Shown piece by piece: positions 17,928-26,859 of a stretch of DNA of 41,042 nucleotides (position 1 is the stretch's first letter; the number at the start of each line of letters is the position of its first letter). The stretch comes from Bdellovibrionales bacterium RIFOXYA1_FULL_36_14 (lineage in GTDB: Bacteria > Bdellovibrionota > Bacteriovoracia > Bacteriovoracales > Bacteriovoracaceae). The stretch is taken from contig MEPW01000019.1 of NCBI GenBank assembly GCA_001769975.1, forward strand, positions 1 to 41,042. Direction: 5' to 3'. The translations under genes and the position numbers were made by a program. Below the pieces are notes generated by a model, which was given only the letters and a program-made list of their open reading frames with translations, did not search any database and was not told where the DNA came from.

Positions 17928-18551
17928 TTAATAAATGTAATAACCTCCAAATACATCTATTCCACTGAGATAATAACCCTCTACCGAGGTTTCATATATA
18001 TCAAAAATCCACCACTCATTCTGATTCACAGAATATGTAGTCATGGCTATAGGATTAGCTTCCAACGGATAGTTTAAATCAATATAGTATGTTGTAGAAT
18101 TAGCTACAAACATATAACAATCTGAAGGGACATAAGTCCTATGGAAAATATTGGTATACCCATACGAAGGATAAACATTACAATAAGCTCGATACTGTTG
18201 TCGATTAGTCATAATCGACACAAGAAAATTTAAAATGGCAGCTTTATTAGTAAAACCATATTCACTACTATCGCTATAAATTTCGCCAGTTGACTTGTCA
18301 TATTCTCTAAAAAAATCATAACCGTCTGCTAAATTATAATAAGTATATTCAACAGCATCATAATTTCCATAAACGGTGGCAAATTGCTGACTGACCACTC
18401 GATTATAAAAGTTATTGAGACTGGTATCACTCGTGTTAATCGGATTGGTGATGCTTCCACCGATACCTGAACCCGTCTTATTGTCTTTTCCGCATGATGC
18501 CAAAAAAGAAATCAGTACTAGAATTGTTATTAACTTAATTATCGATTTCAT
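17928..18551 (-). CDS. putative lipoprotein, Tyr/Asn-rich
   Basis: 207-residue lipoprotein: the signal ends in LISFLASC, a lipobox with Cys after LAS. The next residues (GKDNKTGSGIGGS) form a flexible linker. The mature domain is unusually rich in Tyr and Asn and contains two further Cys (AYCNVYP and SDCYMF) that may pair. No family is recognised. The start at 18551 has GGAGG about 5 nt upstream; an in-frame ATG 12 nt earlier lacks one. It is a single-gene unit with its own terminator. Location is inner or outer membrane. Confidence 0.72.
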   Translation of the reverse strand: MKSIIKLITILVLISFLASCGKDNKTGSGIGGSITNPINTSDTSLNNFYNRVVSQQFATVYGNYDAVEYTYYNLADGYDFFREYDKSTGEIYSDSSEYGFTNKAAILNFLVSIMTNRQQYRAYCNVYPSYGYTNIFHRTYVPSDCYMFVANSTTYYIDLNYPLEANPIAMTTYSVNQNEWWIFDIYETSVEGYYLSGIDVFGGYYIY

Positions 18552-18795
18552 GTTATCCTCCATAAAATCTATTTATAATACAAGAATACAGTTACCTTTG
18601 GTTGTGCAAATTGTGCGCCACGTTGTTGCGTTTAATATTAGGTATTTAAGATGGTGGAAAAGCAAAAACTATAAATTATTTATAAGTCTGTATAAAATTT
18701 TAACACTTTTTAACTAGCTTTCATCAATGGGGATAGAATTATAAATAATATTTATTTTTTCACAAATTAAGACTCTACTATAGAAATCAACCCCA

Positions 18796-20484
18796 TTATT
18801 CTGATCCAGTTAAAACTTGCAGCCTCTGTTCGTTCTTTTGTTTGATTTTATAATCTGCTGCTGGATCTGCTTTAAACTCGTTTATCCGCTCCCACACTTC
18901 ATCTTGAAGCTTGGTTTCAATTTTGAAAAAATCATCGCGAATAAGAGCATTTTCACTTTTCAAAAGGTTACGATTATCTGCCCAACTACTCGCCGGTGCC
19001 CTACCTAAATCATATAAGTCATACTTCAGGGAATTTTGAACTTTAGCACTTACCCATTTTTTATTAGAAGCCTTATATTGATCTACCAAATATTTTCTAC
19101 TGTCGGTTAGTTTTTTTTGCGCTTCTTCCAAAAGAGCAACTTGGGCATATTCTTTTAGGGTCAGCTCACGTCTTTCAAACTCTTGTTTGCTATTAATACG
19201 GTTTTTCGCATGTCTAATTCTGCTTAATATTAGTTCGATTCTTTGGATTTCGTTTTCATATGAACGAAGTGATTCATAAAACGCTAATTGGGCCTTGGCT
19301 TCTTGTTCTTTTGCAATAAGCTTTTTTCTATCTTCAATTTCCATTTCGATTTGGGCCGGAGAGCGACTTTGAGACATAACCAGCTTGTGCTTTTGTTTTA
19401 AACTATCAATGCTGCCCGCCAGATCCTCTTGCATAAACAATACTAACGAATAATCTTCAATCAATTTATTATAATCGTCCTTAAGCATTTTAATTTCTAC
19501 GTTACTTCCGCCATGAGGGACCGGAGTCTTTTTATTTTTCAACTCCTCATAAAATTTTTTTACAAAACTTACTTCGTTAATAATTTTTTTTCTCTTTTTC
19601 TCCAGCTCGACGTACTCATTAATATATCTCTTATAAATGGGTACATCTTTAAGCCCAATATTGGAATTATTATAGATCAGCAATTTGTTGACCTTTTGAA
19701 AATAGGGGTTTTTAGAAAACACCTCCTTTTCAATTTCAAAATTAGTATCCAAAAGGTAGTTCTCTTCCGCCTTAATTCCTGCAATTTTTTGATCTCTAAG
19801 CATTGGCTCTATTACTTCCAATTTACTGATCAACTTGTCTTTAACATTAAAAAGATAACGATAAACATCTTCACCTTTCACCAGTTTGGTAAATTCGCTC
19901 TTTTCCATTTTATATTTATAGAAACGCGCCTCATCTATAATCAACAATTCACCAACTCCAATATTATGTTTTCCATTTATTTTTGATTTAAGCTCAACAG
20001 AATTTCTAAGTGGAGCAATGTTCAACACTTCATTTTTAGCAAAGTTGTGGTATAAATCTGCCACTAGTGTTCCCCCTTTGCTTATCACTTGGGTCTCACC
20101 AATTTGCATCTGAAAATCATCTTTTTGATTAGGAATAAAAAGTCTTAACATTCCATGCTTCATAACTGGCATAAAAGCGCCCAGTCCAGCTTTTTTTTCC
20201 AATTTAAAATGAGTTTGCTCGCCTAGAAAAAAATATGCATGATTGCTTAAGATGCCCGTTATTGACTGATCTTCAGTAGTATTAATTTCATCATCAAGAT
20301 AGATGCGCATTCCCTCGGTCACATATTCTATCAACTCTTTTCTTGGATTATATCGAATAGGCTGTCCTTTCACGCTCGAATAAATGCCAACGTAATCATC
20401 CTTGAAATCAAGTACATCATCACTATTTCCCGAGATGGAAATTGACAGCATAATAAATAATAGTAAACACCAAAATAACTTCAT
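18796..20484 (-). CDS. FecR-domain protein with long coiled coil
   Basis: Exported 562-residue protein. Signal peptide at residues 1-19 (MKLFWCLLLFIMLSISISG); this ATG at 20484, with AGGG 8-9 nt upstream, is preferred over the in-frame ATG at 20520. About residues 55-190 form a FecR-type beta domain, recognisable by FFLGEQTHFKLEKK, MLRLFIP and VISKGGTLVADLYHN. About 290-500 is a heptad-rich coiled coil (repeated KLIAKEQEAKAQ- and LTLKEYAQVALLEEAQKK-like segments). There is no anti-sigma-type cytoplasmic N-terminus, so it is not a classical FecR regulator. It is divergent from the TPR/beta-barrel gene; a joint envelope role is inferred. Confidence 0.68.
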   Translation of the reverse strand: MKLFWCLLLFIMLSISISGNSDDVLDFKDDYVGIYSSVKGQPIRYNPRKELIEYVTEGMRIYLDDEINTTEDQSITGILSNHAYFFLGEQTHFKLEKKAGLGAFMPVMKHGMLRLFIPNQKDDFQMQIGETQVISKGGTLVADLYHNFAKNEVLNIAPLRNSVELKSKINGKHNIGVGELLIIDEARFYKYKMEKSEFTKLVKGEDVYRYLFNVKDKLISKLEVIEPMLRDQKIAGIKAEENYLLDTNFEIEKEVFSKNPYFQKVNKLLIYNNSNIGLKDVPIYKRYINEYVELEKKRKKIINEVSFVKKFYEELKNKKTPVPHGGSNVEIKMLKDDYNKLIEDYSLVLFMQEDLAGSIDSLKQKHKLVMSQSRSPAQIEMEIEDRKKLIAKEQEAKAQLAFYESLRSYENEIQRIELILSRIRHAKNRINSKQEFERRELTLKEYAQVALLEEAQKKLTDSRKYLVDQYKASNKKWVSAKVQNSLKYDLYDLGRAPASSWADNRNLLKSENALIRDDFFKIETKLQDEVWERINEFKADPAADYKIKQKNEQRLQVLTGSE

Positions 20485-20651
20485 GAATGTAACCCTAAAA
20501 AGCCTGATCAAAATAGTCATTTAATCCAGGGTATATCTATAAAATCATTTCGGGATTTAGATATAAGTCTTAAGACAATAGCTCTTTTTTTAACAACAAA
20601 AGTAAAAATATTTGTTACATTAGTAGTAAAGTAAAAAGGTCAAAATCAAGA

Positions 20652-22316
20652 ATGTATAAAAATAAATTCTTAATACTAATATTTCTGGTATCGCTGATTT
20701 GGAATACTGAAATTAATTGCAACTCACCTCTTCCCGACTCTACGGAAGGACAAACCCTAAAAATGGAGTATGCCCGCATTGCCTACAAAGAAGAAAAATA
20801 TCAAAAGGCCCTTGCTATTTTGGAAGAAAACATAAGTTTGAATGCGTTTCACCTAGAGACATATCTTCTGCTGGGTGATATCTACGCCCAGCTTAATTAT
20901 CCCGATAAGGCCTTACGAGCCTATTATTTTATAATAAAAAAAAAACATGTCCCGGAACTGTTACAATTAGTCAGCTTGAATCAAGTTGCTGATATATTAT
21001 CACAAAATGAAAGACCGAAAATGGCCATTCTTGAAACCTATCTCAAAATTGGAATTATCTGGTATCGTCTCTTTACACTTAAAAAATTCTCTGACTCTTA
21101 TCAAAACAGTTTAATTAGACAGGCAAAAAAATATTTCTTTATCTGCAACTGGTATAAATATAACTCCCGGGTAACCGCCTACTACCTGGCAATCATCGAA
21201 CGAGATCAGCAAAATTATGAAGTAGCTTACCAAAATTTCAAAGACTTTAAAAAATTATCCAGCGAAAATCCCTATGCTGATCCAGAGGAAGAAGGGCGAA
21301 TTAATTTATTAATTGCTGATACTCTCCAAAAAGCTGGAAATTATCAAAAAGCCAGTGTCTATTTGCGTGACCTACATCAAAACCGGTCAAACAGTAGCTC
21401 TTTAAAAGAATATGCCAATAGTTACCTTGAGGCAATGCATGTCGAAACCTGGTCCTTGGGTGCATCGCTTATGGGTATTTTAGATACTAACGTCCATAAT
21501 CTTACAGCAGAAGAAAAAGAAAATTTTACGGAAAATGAAGAAAGATTAGTTCAAAAACACGCTTTTATGTGGAGAAAAAATTTGAATTTTCTCTACGCAT
21601 CTAAAAGATATCATAACTATTCCTACTTATTTACCTTGCAGGGGAAAGAAGATTTGAACCTAGAAAACTTATTATCTTCTTACGACACCAGGGAATTTTC
21701 CAGTAGTATGGAATTTAATTTTGATACTTATGCACAATCGCTTTACAAAATAAAATATCAATATTTAAAAACATTTATAAAGCTTGATAATAATTCTGGA
21801 TTTGCTGAAGAAAAAACCAAACACACAATTACACCCAAATACGCCTATAATTTAACAGGTGAACATAATATGGGCCAAATGGTGTGGGGATTGCCTATTT
21901 CGTTTGTGAATTACTCCACTACCCAAAATAGCACCACCGAATTAGGGATATCTTTGAGCTACCGCTCATTTGAATTATCAAAATATTTTGCCCCAGTTTA
22001 CTCTATTACCCTAAGCACAGTGGGAGAAGAAACTGGTAGTGGGAATTCCGCTCAAATGCAACTTTCTGCCACTAATCTTTTTTCAAATTTTGAAAGAACT
22101 ACTATTTTATTCACACTAGAATACCTTAAAAATATGAACAAAGATGATCAACTATCATATACCACTTTCAGTCTCGACTTAACTTTAAGTAGACAACTTG
22201 AAAAATTCAAAAATCTATATTTTGACTCTAGTTTGATGTATATAATATCTGACGAGAAAGCTCTGGATGTTTACAACAAATGGAAAATTTATGGAGGGCT
22301 ATCCTACTCTATTTAA
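20652..22316 (+). CDS. TPR protein with C-terminal outer-membrane beta-barrel-like region
   Basis: 554-residue exported protein. The N-terminus is a signal peptide (KFLILIFLVSLIWN). Residues about 35-115 contain TPR repeats (ARIAYKEEKYQKALAILEEN and LLLGDIYAQLNYPDKALRAY), with further TPR-like helices to about 260. From about 290 the sequence changes to alternating polar/hydrophobic strands rich in Tyr, Ser and Thr and ends in LSYSI, as expected for an outer-membrane barrel. TPR-barrel architectures often belong to envelope export or polysaccharide secretion systems; no specific system is identifiable. It is divergent from the FecR/coiled-coil gene. Confidence 0.65.
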   Translation: MYKNKFLILIFLVSLIWNTEINCNSPLPDSTEGQTLKMEYARIAYKEEKYQKALAILEENISLNAFHLETYLLLGDIYAQLNYPDKALRAYYFIIKKKHVPELLQLVSLNQVADILSQNERPKMAILETYLKIGIIWYRLFTLKKFSDSYQNSLIRQAKKYFFICNWYKYNSRVTAYYLAIIERDQQNYEVAYQNFKDFKKLSSENPYADPEEEGRINLLIADTLQKAGNYQKASVYLRDLHQNRSNSSSLKEYANSYLEAMHVETWSLGASLMGILDTNVHNLTAEEKENFTENEERLVQKHAFMWRKNLNFLYASKRYHNYSYLFTLQGKEDLNLENLLSSYDTREFSSSMEFNFDTYAQSLYKIKYQYLKTFIKLDNNSGFAEEKTKHTITPKYAYNLTGEHNMGQMVWGLPISFVNYSTTQNSTTELGISLSYRSFELSKYFAPVYSITLSTVGEETGSGNSAQMQLSATNLFSNFERTTILFTLEYLKNMNKDDQLSYTTFSLDLTLSRQLEKFKNLYFDSSLMYIISDEKALDVYNKWKIYGGLSYSI

Positions 22317-22380
22317 TAAATTTTCCACTATCTAATCAAAGTATAATAAAATATAAGCAGCTTCTCGCAAAGGAATCACC

Positions 22381-23916
22381 ATGGAAACCATAAAGGGCAA
22401 AAGCACCAAAGTCATGTTAGTCATTTTAGATGGTTTTGGCATTAACCCCGAAGATAATAAAAATGCCATCAAGCACGCCCATACTCCCAATTTAGATAAG
22501 CTTTTTAAAAACTATCCTTACACCGAAATTAACGCTTCCGGAACAATGGTCGGTCTTCCCAAAGGTGTAATCGGCAACTCTGAAGTAGGACATCTAAATA
22601 TTGGTGCAGGTAGACCGGTTACTCAAGATTTTGTAAAGATTAATCAGGCTATCGAAAAAAACGAACTTAAAGATATGGAGAAAATGCGAGAACTAATTAA
22701 TACCGCCAAAAAAGGAAGCAAGAGAATTCATCTTATGGGGCTTCTTTCTGATGGTGGCGTGCACTCTCATATAGAACATATCAAAAAAATAATCGAAATT
22801 TTAAGTGCTGAACGTGATTTAAAAATTTATTTTCATGCTTTTATGGATGGCCGAGATACTGCTAGAGATAGTGGGGTCACATATGTAAAATATTTACTGC
22901 ATTCCAAGGGATTTGTTTTTGCATCCATGCAAGGCAGATCTATTGGCATGGATCGAGATCGTCGCTGGGAAAAAACCCAGCGTGCCTACCAATTATTTAT
23001 TGGAGAGGGTCATACGCTGGATATCGCTCCTGAAGAGTATATTTTAAGCGAATATAAAAAAGAAATTTACGATGAATTCATCACTCCCATTTTATTTAAA
23101 AAAGAAGGAAAGATTGAAAAAGACGACTGCGTTTTTTTCATAAACTTTAGACCGGATCGGGCGATTCAGCTGACCTTGGCCTTTACTGATTCTAAATTTA
23201 ATTATTTTAAAACTCCCATAAGACCGGCTTATTACCTGTGCATGTCCCCCTACGTTCAAGGAGAAGTTGACCTACCGATTTTATTTGATAAAGAGGTCTT
23301 ACCTAATGGACTTGGCGAATACCTTTCAGATAAGGGAAAAAAACAATTTAGAATTGCGGAAACTGAAAAATTTGCTCACGTTACTTTCTTTTTTAATGGA
23401 GGTAGAAAGGAGCCTTTTAAAAATGAAGAACGAATCCTCATTCCATCCCCCAAAGAAGTGGCGACCTATGATCTAAAACCAGAAATGAGTGCTTACGAAG
23501 TATGCCATACACTCCTTGAAAAATTAGATGACTCGACCATCGATTTCTTTCTCGTCAACTTTGCCAATTGTGATATGGTCGGGCATACAGGAAACTTTGC
23601 AGCTACCATCAAAGCCGTGGAGACCGTTGATACTTGTGTCGGTAAACTGATGGATAGATGCCTTAAAAATAACATTACCATGCTACTAACTGCAGATCAT
23701 GGTAACTCTGATCAAATGATTTACGAAGACGGCTCACCCCATACTTCACACACCGGATCCTTGGTTCCATTTGTATTTTTTAATAAAATGTTTAAAAATC
23801 AAAAAGTAGAAATTCGTGAAGGAGAACTGGCCCTTAAAGACATTGCCCCAACTATTCTTTATACCCTTAACCTAGAATGCCCGACTAACTTTTCAGGCAA
23901 AAGTATTTTCAAATAA
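22381..23916 (+). CDS. gpmI: 2,3-bisphosphoglycerate-independent phosphoglycerate mutase
   Basis: Glycolytic enzyme interconverting 3- and 2-phosphoglycerate using two Mn ions and a phosphoserine intermediate. The alkaline-phosphatase-fold core is seen in VMLVILDGFGINPE, then NSEVGHLNIGAGR with catalytic Ser67, HAFMDGRDTARDSG, RSIGMDRDRRW in the phosphotransferase insert, and the C-terminal metal ligands in CDMVGHTGNF and TADHGNSDQM. The 511-residue length is standard. It is followed after 12 nt by a phosphofructokinase gene, so two glycolytic enzymes share a unit. Confidence 0.96.
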   Translation: METIKGKSTKVMLVILDGFGINPEDNKNAIKHAHTPNLDKLFKNYPYTEINASGTMVGLPKGVIGNSEVGHLNIGAGRPVTQDFVKINQAIEKNELKDMEKMRELINTAKKGSKRIHLMGLLSDGGVHSHIEHIKKIIEILSAERDLKIYFHAFMDGRDTARDSGVTYVKYLLHSKGFVFASMQGRSIGMDRDRRWEKTQRAYQLFIGEGHTLDIAPEEYILSEYKKEIYDEFITPILFKKEGKIEKDDCVFFINFRPDRAIQLTLAFTDSKFNYFKTPIRPAYYLCMSPYVQGEVDLPILFDKEVLPNGLGEYLSDKGKKQFRIAETEKFAHVTFFFNGGRKEPFKNEERILIPSPKEVATYDLKPEMSAYEVCHTLLEKLDDSTIDFFLVNFANCDMVGHTGNFAATIKAVETVDTCVGKLMDRCLKNNITMLLTADHGNSDQMIYEDGSPHTSHTGSLVPFVFFNKMFKNQKVEIREGELALKDIAPTILYTLNLECPTNFSGKSIFK

Positions 23917-23928
23917 TAAGGAAAAAAT

Positions 23929-25218
23929 ATGGTCTATAAAAATTTTAATCAGCAGGACTTTAATATCGAAAATTTGCCGGGTGAAAATAAATATCCCACC
24001 ACTATTTCCAAGGATAAATGCTCACATGAACGCCTGGTCTCTAAAGTTTTATATAATAACATGATCTTTAGTGAACCATTAACCGCGAGTGAGCAAGTTA
24101 CATTTGAACGTCCCGCTCCTGCGACCATGTTACATTTTAATCCAGAGGAAACCAATTTAGGTATTGTAACGTGCGGTGGTTTGTGTCCGGGGCTCAATGC
24201 AGTCATTCGTGCCATAACCCTAAGTGGGCTTTCCACTTACAAAGTGAAAAATGTCTATGGTTTCAGATTTGGCTATCAAGGTCTAACCTCAAAATTTCAT
24301 AAACATACAGTCACCCTCACGCCTTCAATGGTTGATTTCATACACGAACAAGGTGGCACTATCCTTTCTTCTTCGAGAGGTTCGCAGGATATTAAAGACA
24401 TGGTGGATACCTTGGTAAAATTTAATATCTCCGTGCTGTTTACCGTCGGAGGTGATGGAACGCAAAAAGGTGCAATGGCCATTTACGAAGAAATCAAAAG
24501 ACGAAAACTGGATATTTCCGTAATTGGTATTCCTAAAACCATCGACAATGATTTATCTTTTATTTATCGAACCTTTGGCTTCTATACCGCAGTCGAAGAG
24601 GCGGTGGTAGCAATTAATGATGCTCACACCGAAGCCAAGGGAGCTGACAACGGTATAGGTTTGGTCAAACTGATGGGACGCCATTCAGGAGCCATTGCGG
24701 CCCATGCCACTCTAGCTTCAGGCAATGCCAACATTTGTTTGATTCCAGAGATACCACTAGATTTGGATAATCTTTGCGAAAAAATTAAAAAGCGCTTTGA
24801 AGATGGTAAAGACCATGTAGTAATCGTTGTAGCGGAAGGAGTAGGCCAAGATGTGCTTTACCAAAATAAAAAACAAGAGTTCGATGCCTCGGGAAATTTA
24901 AAACTTCAAGATATCGGCCTTTTTTTAAAAGATGAAATACCCGTTAGACTAAAAAAAACTGGCGTACGTCATACCATTAGATATATTGATCCCAGTTACA
25001 TGATCAGGGCCAAACCGGCCAATGCAAACGATTCCTCTTTTTGCTTACGGCTTGGAAATAATGCCGTTCACGCCGCCATGAGTGGAAAAACCAACTGTAT
25101 CATCGGATATTGGAACCAACACTTTACACTTACACCAATCAAATTAGCCGTTAGCGAAAAAAAGGGTGTTGATATCAGCTCAACTTTGTGGCAAGCCGTA
25201 GAAGAAATCACTATCTAG
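23929..25218 (+). CDS. ATP-dependent 6-phosphofructokinase (TP0108/plant-type)
   Basis: Phosphorylates fructose-6-phosphate. The 429-residue protein has an N-terminal extension of about 75 residues before the usual PFK start (LGIVTCGGLCPGLNAVIR). GGDGT (174-178) carries Gly where PPi-dependent enzymes have Asp, supporting ATP as donor, while PKTIDND (202-208) has Lys where E. coli PfkA has Gly. This Gly/Lys combination is typical of the long TP0108-like and plant ATP-PFKs. KLMGRHSGAIAA contains the fructose-6-P-binding Arg. Donor specificity is therefore likely but not certain. The short intergenic distance makes an operon with gpmI likely. Confidence 0.9.
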   Translation: MVYKNFNQQDFNIENLPGENKYPTTISKDKCSHERLVSKVLYNNMIFSEPLTASEQVTFERPAPATMLHFNPEETNLGIVTCGGLCPGLNAVIRAITLSGLSTYKVKNVYGFRFGYQGLTSKFHKHTVTLTPSMVDFIHEQGGTILSSSRGSQDIKDMVDTLVKFNISVLFTVGGDGTQKGAMAIYEEIKRRKLDISVIGIPKTIDNDLSFIYRTFGFYTAVEEAVVAINDAHTEAKGADNGIGLVKLMGRHSGAIAAHATLASGNANICLIPEIPLDLDNLCEKIKKRFEDGKDHVVIVVAEGVGQDVLYQNKKQEFDASGNLKLQDIGLFLKDEIPVRLKKTGVRHTIRYIDPSYMIRAKPANANDSSFCLRLGNNAVHAAMSGKTNCIIGYWNQHFTLTPIKLAVSEKKGVDISSTLWQAVEEITI

Positions 25219-25225
25219 TATATAC

Positions 25226-25735
25226 TTAAATTTTTAAATACTTTGTATTTTTCAAAATCGCCTCTAGCGGAATAACCGGAAGATCTCCCTCTAAACATTC
25301 GTTTTGAGGAGCTATCAACTTATAAGAATTGTCATCATCCAATAATATATGTGCTCTATAAGAATAGTCGGCATTTATAATTTTCCCAGTGATATCTATT
25401 TTACCTGCACATAAACAATTATCAAGTTTCTTGATCGAAAGCAGTTCTGCCATTGACCAATAAATAATCAAGATGGGGAGTTCAAACCATCGATTATTTA
25501 AAAGGATATGTTCAATATCCTCCAAGTCACCTTCAACACAAACCACATATCTTTTCAGCGGAATTTTAATTTTTTCTTTTCGGGCAATATATATGAATTT
25601 TTCTTTAATATTTTTCCCATATTTCCCAAGTCCAATAATCTCAAGACCTGGTATCCCCCTGGTTGCGTAACCAAAAACCGGAACTGCTCTAACATTATTA
25701 ATACACGGATAATAGGCAGAAATTCTTGCGTCCAT
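25226..25735 (-). CDS. stand-alone ComM/YifB N-terminal (ChlI) domain protein
   Basis: 169-residue protein with no ATPase domain. Its residues 25-130 line up with the N-terminal domain of the Mg-chelatase-like protein ComM/YifB: GIPGLEIIGLG corresponds to GLPGFTIVGLP, KIPLKRYVV to FPLKRITVN, FELPILIIYW to FDLPIAIGIL, and CAGKIDITGKI to FVGELSLDG. In ComM, a branch-migration helicase used in natural transformation, this ribosomal-S5-like domain precedes a AAA+ motor, which is absent here. The frame reaches its own stop, so this is not an obvious truncation inside the window. Function is unknown; regulation or binding of full-length ComM is speculative. Confidence 0.6.
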   Translation of the reverse strand: MDARISAYYPCINNVRAVPVFGYATRGIPGLEIIGLGKYGKNIKEKFIYIARKEKIKIPLKRYVVCVEGDLEDIEHILLNNRWFELPILIIYWSMAELLSIKKLDNCLCAGKIDITGKIINADYSYRAHILLDDDNSYKLIAPQNECLEGDLPVIPLEAILKNTKYLKI

Positions 25736-25834
25736 CTTCCACTCCTTTCAATCTCCTATGAAAAGCAGCAGGGAAAATCATAAAGTTAACTACTTAAAAT
25801 TTAAGGTAGCAAAAAAGAATCATTAAAAAATTGA

Positions 25835-26323
25835 TCAGTTAGGTTTAAAGAATTTCCACAATACGGCAAATGGTAACAAGATTAAAATCAAGGCAGCTAC
25901 AAACTTTAGGGTAATCCGAAAATATCTTTTGTAGGGAGATTCCAGATGTTTTTTTATTTTTACAAAAAGTTTATTATAAACTTGAAAAAAGTTATCATCT
26001 GTATAATCTCGAACAATCTCCCAAGGTCTAATTTCCGATTGATCATAATGATCATTTACACACGATACTTGCAAATTTTTAATTTTAAAAACCACAAAAA
26101 GAGTATGTTCAATTTCTTTTGCGGTGATAATTTTAAAATCTTTTATTTTAAAGTCGTTTCGCAGTTTTTCTTCTAAAAATTCCTTAGGTGATAAGGAACA
26201 AGATGAATCATAACTCCAATACGGCAAACACCAATTTTGATTGATCATTTCGGTGTTTTTTCTATGAAAGACTACCACATCATCTTTGCCATTCATCAAA
26301 ACGGCACTTACATTTTTAATCAC
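25835..26323 (-). CDS. degenerate Nudix-like protein with C-terminal membrane anchor
   Basis: 162 residues. The first about 110 resemble a Nudix fold: VSAVLMNGKDDVVVFHR as the first strands, NWCLPYW where Nudix enzymes have W-x-L-P-G-G, and SPKEFLEEKLRNDF at the helix position of the Nudix box. The GG and the REUxEE glutamates are lost, so hydrolase activity is doubtful. About residues 136-157 form one hydrophobic helix (TLKFVAALILILLPFAVLW) near the C-terminus, giving tail-anchored topology with the domain in the cytoplasm. The start overlaps the end of the preceding exported-protein gene by 8 nt, indicating coupled translation. The Nudix origin is inference. Confidence 0.55.
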   Translation of the reverse strand: MIKNVSAVLMNGKDDVVVFHRKNTEMINQNWCLPYWSYDSSCSLSPKEFLEEKLRNDFKIKDFKIITAKEIEHTLFVVFKIKNLQVSCVNDHYDQSEIRPWEIVRDYTDDNFFQVYNKLFVKIKKHLESPYKRYFRITLKFVAALILILLPFAVLWKFFKPN

Positions 26324-26840
26324 TGGAATCCTTGTTTAATTTTATTATCTCGTCGTCTGATAACTTCATCTGATAATAACAACTAATATTTTTTTTATTA
26401 AAAACCTCTTCCACTAGGGAATGGTGAACCAACTCAAGATTAAATGCATATAAGTTTTTAAGTTGCAAACAACCTTGCCTGGAATCTTGGCAAAATATCT
26501 TTTCCTTCTCTTTATCACAGTTTAATTTTAAAACAGCCTCATTACCAAATTGACATAATACTTTTTTTTCTTTTGACAAAACAACGCCTCTTAAAAATCT
26601 TTTATCATCTGCAAATTTTTTTTGACAAAATTCACCAACATTCACTTCGCTTCCCATACAATCCAATAACACCGGTCCTTTTTCCTCTATAATAATTGGA
26701 TGAGTTATACCCTGCTCCTTACATACAGTAGTATAGGAAAACTCCAGAACTTTTGAACTGGTTATATCGAAACTAACAACACTTCCATGTATGGAAAAGA
26801 TTAGCAACGCAAAGATAAAAACAATACCCCAAAGTCTCAT
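26316..26840 (-). CDS. exported Cys-containing protein of unknown function
   Basis: 174-residue protein with a signal peptide (RLWGIVFIFALLIFSIHGS). The mature part has eight cysteines, mostly single (VCKEQ, DCMGS, FCQKK, LCQFG, NCDK, FCQD, GCLQ, SCYY), consistent with periplasmic disulfides. No domain recognised. Its end overlaps the start of the tail-anchored Nudix-like gene and it begins 19 nt after the upstream gene, so the three probably form one transcript. Confidence 0.65.
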   Translation of the reverse strand: MRLWGIVFIFALLIFSIHGSVVSFDITSSKVLEFSYTTVCKEQGITHPIIIEEKGPVLLDCMGSEVNVGEFCQKKFADDKRFLRGVVLSKEKKVLCQFGNEAVLKLNCDKEKEKIFCQDSRQGCLQLKNLYAFNLELVHHSLVEEVFNKKNISCYYQMKLSDDEIIKLNKDSSD

Positions 26841-26859
26841 GTCTATATGTTAGTTGATT

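Noticed and set aside
18415-18717. 100-codon forward-strand frame across the lipoprotein start
   Set aside because: Overlaps the well supported lipoprotein N-terminus on the other strand and has no recognisable content.
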